From DALYLB01 sp046154695 (GTDB taxonomy: Bacteria; Acidobacteriota; Blastocatellia; RBC074), in NCBI GenBank assembly GCA_046154695.1, contig JBJXFI010000155.1, forward strand, positions 1 through 23,705: a stretch of 23,705 nt of DNA, written 5' to 3'. The position numbers were made by a program, and so were the translations under genes. Shown here in pieces: positions 14,259 through 21,554 of this stretch; positions within the stretch are counted from its first letter, which is position 1, and every line of letters begins with the position of its first letter. The notes below the pieces were generated by a model. It was not told the origin of the DNA, made no database searches, and was given only the letters and a program-made list of their open reading frames with translations.

Positions 14259-15398
14259 ATGGCATTCGCAACCAAAGCTATTCACGCCGGACAGGAGCCG
14301 GACCCCTCGACCGGAGCCGCCATCGTTCCCATCTATCAAACCTCGACCTATGTGCAGGATGCGCTCGGAAAGCACAAGGGCTTCGAATACGCGCGGACCC
14401 AGAATCCCACGCGGCGCGCCATCGAGCAAAATCTCGCCGCGCTCGAATCCGGCCACAACGCCCACTGCTTCGCCTCGGGAATGGCGGCCATCGACACGGT
14501 CATGAAACTCCTGCGCGCCGGGGATCACGTGATCGTCTCCTCGAACACCTATGGCGGAACCTACCGCCTCTTTGAACAGGTGCTCAGGCCTTTCGGCCTG
14601 GAATTCAGCTACGTGGACACGACCGAGGCCTTCAATGTCGAGGAGGCGCTGCAACCGAACACCCGGATGGTCTTCGTCGAAACGCCCACCAACCCGATCA
14701 TGGCCGTCGCGGATCTCGAAGGAATCGGCAAACTCACCCAGGCAAACGGCCTCCGGCTCGTCGTTGACAACACCTTCATGAGCCCCTACTTTCTTCGACC
14801 GATCGAATGGGGCGCGGACATCGTCGTTCATTCGACGACAAAATACCTGAACGGCCACAGCGACAGCGTGGGCGGCGTCGTCGTCACGAAACGCCCCGAA
14901 GACGGCGAGCGAATCGGATTTCTGCAGAACGCGGTCGGCGCCATCCTCTCCCCCTTCGACTCCTTTCTCATCCTGCGGGGAACCAAAACCCTGGCCGTGC
15001 GCATGCGCCAGCACGACGAAAACGGCCGCCGGGTCGCGGCCTTTCTCGATGAACACCCCGGGATCGGAACGGTCTATTATCCCGGTCTCGCGCAACACCC
15101 CCAGCATGAACGCGCCAAACAGCTGATGACCGGATTTGGAGGAATGATCGCATTTGAAACAGGCTCTCTTGCGGCGGCGCGCGCGGTGTTGGATAATGTC
15201 CGCCTCTGTGCGCTCGCCGAGAGTTTGGGGGGCGTTGAAACACTGATATCGCATCCGGCTACGATGACGCACGCATCCGTCCCCCCCGAACAGCGGGCTC
15301 GGCTGGGAATTACGGATGGGCTTGTCCGAATATCAGTGGGGATCGAAGACGTAGAGGACATCATTGCCGATCTCGATGCTGCGCTACGGAATGCCTGA
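14259..15398 (+). CDS. metB: Cystathionine gamma-synthase/lyase family PLP enzyme
   Basis: A 379-aa member of the Cys/Met metabolism PLP family. Cystathionine gamma-synthase (MetB) joins cysteine and an activated homoserine to give cystathionine; the lyase (MccB/CGL) splits it to cysteine. Visible motifs: TKAIHAGQEPDPSTGA at the N terminus, SSNTYGGTYRLF, FVETPTNPIM, VVDNTF, and the PLP lysine K195 in HSTTKYLNGHSD. The ending SLGGVETLISHPATMTHASV is typical. Sequence alone does not separate synthase from lyase, so the symbol is tentative. ATG 14259 is chosen because AAGGG lies about 8 bases upstream and the product aligns from there; an earlier TTG at 14223 is less likely. It is divergent from kdsB. 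No SAM riboswitch was recognised in the 184-base gap. Confidence 0.92.
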   Translation: MAFATKAIHAGQEPDPSTGAAIVPIYQTSTYVQDALGKHKGFEYARTQNPTRRAIEQNLAALESGHNAHCFASGMAAIDTVMKLLRAGDHVIVSSNTYGGTYRLFEQVLRPFGLEFSYVDTTEAFNVEEALQPNTRMVFVETPTNPIMAVADLEGIGKLTQANGLRLVVDNTFMSPYFLRPIEWGADIVVHSTTKYLNGHSDSVGGVVVTKRPEDGERIGFLQNAVGAILSPFDSFLILRGTKTLAVRMRQHDENGRRVAAFLDEHPGIGTVYYPGLAQHPQHERAKQLMTGFGGMIAFETGSLAAARAVLDNVRLCALAESLGGVETLISHPATMTHASVPPEQRARLGITDGLVRISVGIEDVEDIIADLDAALRNA

Positions 15399-15408
15399 GG
15401 CATCTCCC

Positions 15409-15436
15409 AAGGCCGTCTTTAATTTAAGGCCGTCTT
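15409..15436. repeat. 11-base direct repeat upstream of the phosphatase gene
   Basis: AAGGCCGTCTT occurs exactly at 15409-15419 and 15426-15436, with AT-rich TAATTTA between. The 17-base offset places the copies less than two helical turns apart. It lies just after the metB stop and about 90 bases before the PP2C start, so it may be a regulator site or a chance duplication. Confidence 0.5.
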
Positions 15437-15526
15437 AATGATGAGGCGAGTACCATCGAGACGAGTGAATAGCCAGGCCAACTCGCACTCGAATACAAAG
15501 GAAACCAATTACTACTTTTACTTTTT

Positions 15527-17233
15527 ATGGCCGAGCTTCCAACCATCAATTTAGCGCTCTATGCTCAGACCCATGTCGGAATAGTGCGAGGCGGCAACGA
15601 AGATAATTTCCTTATTCTCGACCTTTCAACTGGCCGAAGTTGGACAGCCAGTGAAGCGGAGCCGCAGGAACTGCTGACCTATTCCCAGGGCTATTACGGC
15701 TCACTGCTCGCGGTGTCGGATGGGATGGGAGGAGCGTTGGCGGGGGAGGTGGCGTCGCGAATGGCGGTCGAGACGGTTCGCGACCGGATGCTGCAATTGC
15801 AGGCGCATGAAGTATACGGGAAGATGCCCTTCGCCGAGCGGCTGCGTCTTTCGATCGAGGAGGCGAACCTTCTGATCAACGGCGAAAGCCAGACCAATCC
15901 GGCCCACAAGGGGTTGGGAGCGACCTTCACGGCGATCGCATCGCAGGGCGGCCAGGTCTATTTCGGCCAGGTCGGCGACAGTCGCGCGCATCTCATCCGG
16001 CAGGGAAGAATCTACCGGATCACCAAGGATCAATCGCTCGTCCAGCAACTGATCGATGCGGGGCAGATTACCGAGGAAGAGGCCGAGACGCACAGTTACC
16101 GCAATGTGATCCTGCAGGCGCTGGGGGCGCACGGAAGCGTCAACGTCGAAGTGACGGCCCTCAAACTCTGTCAGATGGACACGCTGGTTCTGTGCAGCGA
16201 CGGATTGTCGGGAAAGATGCATCAGGGAGAGATCGCGAAAATCGTCAATGAAGCGAGCGATTTCAAATCGGCCTGCCAGCAACTGATCGATCTGGCCAAT
16301 GACCGCGGGGGCGAAGACAACATAACGGTCGTCATCGCGCAATTTTCCGGCCCGGCCCTGTCTCAACCGGCGACGGATGACATCGACCCGCAGAACATGG
16401 CCCGCTCGCCCGACACGCCGACAGAGATCAATTGGGGGATGGGCGCAACGACCGACCCGCTGGATGCCGCCCCTTCATCGAGCCAGGCTCCTCGCCCCGA
16501 AATCAAGCCGACTGAACCGCTTCCTGCCCCCCCGTCGCAGTCCACGCCCTTCACGGCAAAAATCTCCCGAAAGCCCTCCGCGGAGCATGGCCGAACCAAC
16601 GACATGTCGGATCGCCGCGAGCCGATCACGGCCGTCTTCGCCCCCGAGGATTTCGAGGAGGCGCCGGCCGCCGCGCCGCGATCCTCCACCGGGCCGTTGA
16701 ATCAGCGGCCGACCGAGCCCCTGGCGTCTCCGGCGCAGGGAGAAGAGAAACCGCAGAAGGAGACCTCGGACAAGGACGGGTCTTCAAAAGGGCATCTTCT
16801 GATCCTCCTGTTGTTGTTATCTCTGGGCATTGGCGGGATCGTCATCGGGGCCACTTCCTATTTCAGACAGAAAGCGGAGGCGCGATCGGCGGAGGAGCAG
16901 GCCCAGCTCAAGATGCGCATCGAGTTTCAGAAACAGAAGGACGGCCAGATCGGACGATTGCGTGAAAAGATCGCCGAGATCAATCGCCGGCTCCAGACCA
17001 CCGACAAGGGCGCGATCCGGGAGCGGCGCGAGCTTTGGAATGAACGCCTCACCAAATTAAGCCTCAAACTCGACGAGATCGGGCAATGGTCTTCCGAGCA
17101 GTTTCAGGAAATCAGCCAGATCTGCGATGAGATCAACAAGGAATTGAAAAAGATCGAGGACGACGTCAACAGCCTCCAGGGGCTGCTTCCCTCCGCCACC
17201 TCCGACCGCAACCGCGATCCCATCAAGATCTGA
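15527..17233 (+). CDS. Membrane-anchored PP2C-type Ser/Thr phosphatase with C-terminal coiled coil
   Basis: Residues about 10-275 are a PPM/PP2C metal-dependent protein phosphatase domain. Visible motifs are VRGGNEDNF, LLAVSDGMGG, LGATFTAIA, GQVGDSRAHLI, LCSDGLSGK and GGEDNITVV. A low-complexity proline/serine linker follows (about 276-420), then one transmembrane helix around 423-445 (LLILLLLLSLGIGGIVIG). The last 120 residues are charged and strongly helical (about 449-552), a likely coiled coil, with no recognised enzyme domain. The topology implies a cytoplasmic phosphatase and an extracytoplasmic coil that could sense or oligomerise. Such PP2C proteins usually oppose Hanks-type kinases, but no kinase gene is in the window. 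The start at 15527 is fixed by the domain; the nearest SD-like AAAGGA is too far to be sure. Its 3' end overlaps the converging GT87 gene by 11 bases. Confidence 0.92.
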   Translation: MAELPTINLALYAQTHVGIVRGGNEDNFLILDLSTGRSWTASEAEPQELLTYSQGYYGSLLAVSDGMGGALAGEVASRMAVETVRDRMLQLQAHEVYGKMPFAERLRLSIEEANLLINGESQTNPAHKGLGATFTAIASQGGQVYFGQVGDSRAHLIRQGRIYRITKDQSLVQQLIDAGQITEEEAETHSYRNVILQALGAHGSVNVEVTALKLCQMDTLVLCSDGLSGKMHQGEIAKIVNEASDFKSACQQLIDLANDRGGEDNITVVIAQFSGPALSQPATDDIDPQNMARSPDTPTEINWGMGATTDPLDAAPSSSQAPRPEIKPTEPLPAPPSQSTPFTAKISRKPSAEHGRTNDMSDRREPITAVFAPEDFEEAPAAAPRSSTGPLNQRPTEPLASPAQGEEKPQKETSDKDGSSKGHLLILLLLLSLGIGGIVIGATSYFRQKAEARSAEEQAQLKMRIEFQKQKDGQIGRLREKIAEINRRLQTTDKGAIRERRELWNERLTKLSLKLDEIGQWSSEQFQEISQICDEINKELKKIEDDVNSLQGLLPSATSDRNRDPIKI

Positions 17234-18563
17234 TCGCCGCAGCCTCGCCCCCCCGCAGCATCGAGAGCTGATACGCGCCGAAGAGCGCCAGCGCCAGCGT
17301 CAATAGTTGGACGCCGGTCAGCTTCGCGATGGGCTGGGTCACCCAGGGAACCAGATAGAGGGACAGGACGAGCAGCTTGCATCGATAGGAAAACGGATCC
17401 CCGGGCCGCTCGGTCCTTCGGTACAACAGATCGCAGGTGAGAAACGCGCTGATGACCACCAGCGTCGCGTCATAGATCCCCAGGTAGATGTTGAGAACCA
17501 GGGTCCAGGTGACCGCCGACGCCCAGACAAGGCCCTGCAACTCGCGGCGAAGCGGCGACCGCACCCAGGCGCGAACCAGCAGGGGAAGAACCACGGCGAA
17601 GACGATCCCGGTCAGCGCCCATCGAAGCCATGAGTGTTCATGAAATAGCAGCCGTGAAAACGAGTTGATGTCGATATATTTCCATGACTTCAATCCGGTG
17701 GCGCCGCTCACGGAGTTGTCCGCGAAGAAGAGCAGCATTCGCAGATAGCTTCGGCATCCCTCCACTCCGACCATCCATATCGAGACGATCGAAAGCAGGA
17801 ATGCGCCGAGCCCCACGCCGGCGATCGACCGGAATCTCCGCGTCAGCAGCAGCATCGGGAGGATCAGGATCAGCAGGGTCGGCTTGTAGAGGCAAAGCGC
17901 GAGCGCCATCCCGCTCGCCACCGGCCTCCCGCGCCGTTCCAGCGTGATCGCCAGCGCGAGAAAAAAGAACCCGAAGGCCGAGGTCTGCCCCCCCGACAAA
18001 CATTCGACCATAAACGGCATAAACGAGACCGCCAGCAAACCGGCGAGCGGCCGATCCTCCCGCGGGATCGCATCGAGCGTGCTCCATAACAACCGGATGC
18101 CGAGCAGAAACAGCCCGAGCGAGAGCCCAAACCAGAAAAGATAGGCCGTGGCATAGGGCAGCCGGGCAAGAAGCGGAAGCGGCAGGGCGAAGAACGGCGC
18201 GTTGACGTAGGGCAGCTCCTGGCCCGGCTGCCCCGATGGATAGATCTCGCGATAGACCCGCCGTTGCTCCGCGCGATCGTAGATCCGATCCGGTGCGACC
18301 TCCCGGTAGATCCGCCCGGCCGTGTAAAACGCCCCGAAGTCCGCTCCCAATTGCGGGCCGAAGACAGTCTTTCCCGCGGCCTGCGTATAGAAAGAGACGA
18401 CGGCGGCGGCGGCGTAGATCACCAGAATCAGCAGGGAGATGGATCGAATATCGCGCCGATTCAGCATACGTTCCAGCCGCCCGGCCTGGCGATCGGCGGA
18501 AAATGGCCGCGGGTCCGGATCGATCAACCCCATCTTCGCTGGCCTTTCTTGAAAATCATGCAT
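17223..18563 (-). CDS. GT87/DUF2029-type membrane glycosyltransferase, paralogue A
   Basis: A 446-aa polytopic membrane protein with roughly ten hydrophobic helices, of the GT-C superfamily GT87 type. Known members such as mycobacterial PimE transfer mannose from a polyprenyl-phosphate donor on the outer face of the membrane. The first extracytoplasmic loop has VFGPQLGADFGAFY with D75, the likely catalytic acid/base position. PYVNAPFF (119-125), ECLSGGQTSAF (187-197), LCLYKPTLL (224-231) and GIYDATLVV follow in family order. The start at 18563 has GGAG about 7 bases upstream. It is the last gene of a three-gene leftward run and is closely similar to the gene at 20045-21481, with shared segments such as SFMPF.VECL.GGQTSA and WKYID/WKYVD. 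The acceptor is unknown; cell-envelope glycan or glycoprotein work is inferred. Confidence 0.85.
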   Translation of the reverse strand: MHDFQERPAKMGLIDPDPRPFSADRQAGRLERMLNRRDIRSISLLILVIYAAAAVVSFYTQAAGKTVFGPQLGADFGAFYTAGRIYREVAPDRIYDRAEQRRVYREIYPSGQPGQELPYVNAPFFALPLPLLARLPYATAYLFWFGLSLGLFLLGIRLLWSTLDAIPREDRPLAGLLAVSFMPFMVECLSGGQTSAFGFFFLALAITLERRGRPVASGMALALCLYKPTLLILILPMLLLTRRFRSIAGVGLGAFLLSIVSIWMVGVEGCRSYLRMLLFFADNSVSGATGLKSWKYIDINSFSRLLFHEHSWLRWALTGIVFAVVLPLLVRAWVRSPLRRELQGLVWASAVTWTLVLNIYLGIYDATLVVISAFLTCDLLYRRTERPGDPFSYRCKLLVLSLYLVPWVTQPIAKLTGVQLLTLALALFGAYQLSMLRGGEAAAIRS

Positions 18564-18654
18564 CCCAACGCTCCGAACAAATTCCCTTTGGCCGCTGGCT
18601 CAAAACAAGCAGCATCGGGAGGAGGAGGAATGAACAAGTGATGCGTGTTTTGAT

Positions 18655-20055
18655 TCAGTTTGAAACACACTCTTTAGCCGGCTCCTTGCGCCGGGCCCGC
18701 GCCGGCGCGCGCCCTTCCCTCTCCGCGCGACCGCCCGCCGCAATACGAACGGGATCCACCGCGGCGTCCGACCGCCATAACAGAACGAGCATGCCGATCA
18801 GGGCCGCCAGCGGGATCATGGTCAGCATTCCGGCCGCGAAGGGCACCAGCGGGAGCGCGCCCGAATCGACCGGGCTCCCGAACTGCCGCGCGAAAGTGCT
18901 ATAGCCCGCTCCGGCAATCGAAAGCGCGGCGATCAATCCGAACATCAGGTAGACGCGGCCCTTCGGAGCCTCGGCCTCCAGCATCCGCCGAAGAAGGATC
19001 GCCGCCGGAATCGGCGACACCGTCAGGTAATGGGTCCAGGCGATCGGGCTGACCAGAATCCCGACGCCGACCAGCAAGCCGAAGGCCGTGTCGAACGATT
19101 TCGCCCGGTGAGCCGCCCACAGCCCCGCCAACAGCAGGGCGGCCGGCGCCAGCGGCGTCGCGAGTTTCGCCAGCAGCGGCGAGGCCAGCAGCGGCGAGAC
19201 CCGGAAATTATTTCCGAATCCCTCGAAGAGCCGGACCCCCAGCGTCCATGCCGAATAGTTGGTGTCATGCCCGCGATAGATCGCCGCCACCCGCGGCCCG
19301 ACATGAAGATAATAGTCCCGTATACTGTCCACGCCGAGAATCGCCGCCGCCAGTCCATGAATCAGCAGGATCATGCCTCCCGCCGCGAAGACGGCGCGCC
19401 AGCGAAGGCGGATGGCGAAGAAGAGCAGCAGCGGCCAGGCCGTCAGCTTGAGCGCGAAGATCGCGCCGAGCAGGGCTCCCCCCAACCCCTCCCGCCCTTC
19501 CCGCAGCGCCTGCCACGACAGGAGCAGCAGCATAAACAGGAGCGTGGTCAACTGCCCCAGCCAGAGGTCCTCCACAAGCGGAACCCATCCCATCGCGATC
19601 AGAAACAGAAGCGCGAAGCTCCCCATCCCGAGCCGCCCTCCCCACCAGCGGGCCAGCAGCGCGATCGAAATCCCCACGAACGCCAATTCCAGCCCGAACC
19701 AGACGATCGCCGCCCGCTCATAGCTCAATAATCCCAACGGGATTCCCAACAGCCCGACCAGCGGCGGATGCGGCGTCGGATGCGCGAAATGATCGCAGTT
19801 CGCCTGGGGAATAAATATCGCCGCCAGATCGTTCAATGGCAGATACGGGTTGACCCCGCTGAGAATCGCTCTCGCCATCAGGTACGGTGAGATGAAATCC
19901 TTATGGTAGATCTCGGGTTGAAGCAGCGATTCGACGAGCCGCTTGATCCCGACCGCGCCATTGAGCGAGGCGAGCAGAAGCATCCACCGGCGAAAGGCGG
20001 TTGAAGGATTGAATTGAGAGCCTGCGCCGCCGGGCGCCGCGGTTTTACCATTCAT
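18655..20055 (-). CDS. GT87/DUF2029-type membrane glycosyltransferase, divergent middle member
   Basis: A 466-aa polytopic membrane protein. It has the first-loop acidic motif YHKDFISPYLMARAIL (D53) followed by GVNPYLP, then HPTPHPPLVGLLG (92-104), DLWLGQLTTLLF, FALKLTAWPLL (K203) and SPIAWTHYLT (336-345). This order is typical of the classical GT87 polyprenyl-phosphate-sugar-dependent transferases. It is much less similar to its two neighbours than they are to each other. The last 35 residues are a basic arginine-rich tail, probably cytoplasmic. The start ATG (20053-20055) overlaps the stop of the upstream gene by 11 bases, which suggests translational coupling. It lies 91 bases before the next GT87 gene. 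Substrate is unknown. Confidence 0.87.
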   Translation of the reverse strand: MNGKTAAPGGAGSQFNPSTAFRRWMLLLASLNGAVGIKRLVESLLQPEIYHKDFISPYLMARAILSGVNPYLPLNDLAAIFIPQANCDHFAHPTPHPPLVGLLGIPLGLLSYERAAIVWFGLELAFVGISIALLARWWGGRLGMGSFALLFLIAMGWVPLVEDLWLGQLTTLLFMLLLLSWQALREGREGLGGALLGAIFALKLTAWPLLLFFAIRLRWRAVFAAGGMILLIHGLAAAILGVDSIRDYYLHVGPRVAAIYRGHDTNYSAWTLGVRLFEGFGNNFRVSPLLASPLLAKLATPLAPAALLLAGLWAAHRAKSFDTAFGLLVGVGILVSPIAWTHYLTVSPIPAAILLRRMLEAEAPKGRVYLMFGLIAALSIAGAGYSTFARQFGSPVDSGALPLVPFAAGMLTMIPLAALIGMLVLLWRSDAAVDPVRIAAGGRAEREGRAPARARRKEPAKECVSN

Positions 20056-21481
20056 CGATATTCTCGCTCAACGATCCCTCCCCGGCCGTTTGAAGCGCCG
20101 GCTTCGCGGGCAGCAGTTTCGCGCGCCGCAGTAGGCGGAATTGATACCATCCGAGGCAGACCAGCACCGGCGTATAAAGCTGAATCCCGAGCAGCTTCGC
20201 GGCGGGCTGCGTGATCCAGGGAATCAGATAGACGCAAACCATCAGGAGTCGAAGCTCCGGCGCCAGCGGCTCGCCGCCCTCGTCCGCGCGCGAATAAAAG
20301 AAATGCGCCGTCAACATCAGGCTGACGACCAATAGCGTCGCGTCATAGATGCCGACGAAGAGGCCTGTCGTCAGTGTCCACGTGATGGCCGCGCTCCAGA
20401 GCAGGCTCTGGTAGTTTCTGCTTCTCCGCTCGGCTCTCCACCAGAATCCGATCAACATGAACAGAACCGCCAGGAACAGACCCGCCGACAGGATCAGCGT
20501 CCATGCGCCCTGATCGCCGAACAACAGGCGAAGGGAGGTATTGAAATCGACGTATTTCCAGAGCCTGAATTCGTTGGTCTCGCCGATCGAATGCGTGACA
20601 TACAAGAGCAAGGTCCTGCCGTATTCGACACACCCGGCTCTTCCCATCAACAGCCCCGAGAGGCCTCCCCAGAGGGCGCTTCCCATCAGAAACCCGCTGA
20701 GCGTGCGCGTTCGTCTGGTGAAGATCAGCATGGGCAGAACCAGGATGAGCAGCGCCGGCTGGTAACACAGCAGCGAGAGCACGAACCCGCTGAGCCGCAG
20801 GCTCCCCCGCCGCTCGAAGGCGATTGCCGCGGCCAATCCGAAGAAACCGATCGCCGAGGTTTGCCCTCCCGCCAGGCACTCCACAATGAAGGGCATAAAC
20901 GACGCCGCCAGAAGCAGGCCCGTTCCATAGTTCACCCGCGGCATCGATTTCAACGTGCCCCATAAAAAATGAAACCCGATAAAATAGAGCCCGCCCGAGA
21001 GAACGATCCAGATCAGATAGGCCAGCGTATAGTCCAGGCGGGCGAGCAACGAGAAGATTCCGATCAGAAAGGGCGCCTGGGAATAGGGAAGGTAGTTATG
21101 CTCCACCCGATTGTCGGGAAAGAGGTCCGCCGATAACCGGCGCTGCAGCCCGGCGTCATAGATCTTTTCCGGCGGCTGGGAATTGAAGATCTTTCCGGCA
21201 TTGTAGAAGGTCGCGAAGTCCGCGCCGAAATTGGGCCCGAAGACCGTTCGCGATTGCAGGCGCACCATGAAATTCGTCATCAGCATAACGGCCGTGATCG
21301 CCAGAAACAGGGTCGCGATCGCCTGAATATCCGCCCGGTTCAGCCGGTGGAAGATCTCCTCTTTCACGCGGGCGAGATCCCAATCCGCGGGCGAGGGAAA
21401 ATGCAGCGATCGAAGGAATCTCCTGATCCCCTGTTGTCGAAAAGCGGGTGCCTGGCGAAACCAGGAAAATCGTTTATCCAT
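20045..21481 (-). CDS. GT87/DUF2029-type membrane glycosyltransferase, paralogue B
   Basis: A 478-aa polytopic protein and the first gene of the trio. It has a longer cytoplasmic N terminus (about 50 residues) than paralogue A. It shares with A the motifs VFGPNFGADFATFY (D88), SFMPFIVECLAGGQTSA, LPML.FTRR, LWKYVDFN, GIYDATLLVV and PWITQPAAKLLGIQL. Where A has LYKP, B has CYQP: Q241 replaces the lysine, possibly changing donor-phosphate contact. The ATG at 21481 has no evident Shine-Dalgarno. The terminator of the upstream gene ends only about 25 bases before it, and no promoter is obvious in between. Function as a polyprenyl-phosphate-sugar glycosyltransferase is inferred from the family. Confidence 0.85.
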   Translation of the reverse strand: MDKRFSWFRQAPAFRQQGIRRFLRSLHFPSPADWDLARVKEEIFHRLNRADIQAIATLFLAITAVMLMTNFMVRLQSRTVFGPNFGADFATFYNAGKIFNSQPPEKIYDAGLQRRLSADLFPDNRVEHNYLPYSQAPFLIGIFSLLARLDYTLAYLIWIVLSGGLYFIGFHFLWGTLKSMPRVNYGTGLLLAASFMPFIVECLAGGQTSAIGFFGLAAAIAFERRGSLRLSGFVLSLLCYQPALLILVLPMLIFTRRTRTLSGFLMGSALWGGLSGLLMGRAGCVEYGRTLLLYVTHSIGETNEFRLWKYVDFNTSLRLLFGDQGAWTLILSAGLFLAVLFMLIGFWWRAERRSRNYQSLLWSAAITWTLTTGLFVGIYDATLLVVSLMLTAHFFYSRADEGGEPLAPELRLLMVCVYLIPWITQPAAKLLGIQLYTPVLVCLGWYQFRLLRRAKLLPAKPALQTAGEGSLSENIDEW

Positions 21482-21504
21482 TGTTCGTATTGCTGAACGT
21501 AAGC

Positions 21505-21546
21505 AAAAAGAGCGCGCCCCGGCATCGGCCGCGGCGCGCCCTCTTT
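21505..21546 (-). terminator. Intrinsic terminator of the propeller-protein gene
   Basis: Read on the minus strand, AAAGAGGGCGCGCC and GGGGCGCGCTCTTTTT form a GC-rich stem, with a small bulge, around a loop of about 12 bases, and end in a TTTTT run. It begins 8 bases after the stop at 21555 and lies just upstream of the GT87 trio. Confidence 0.75.
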
Positions 21547-21554
21547 GGGCCGAT

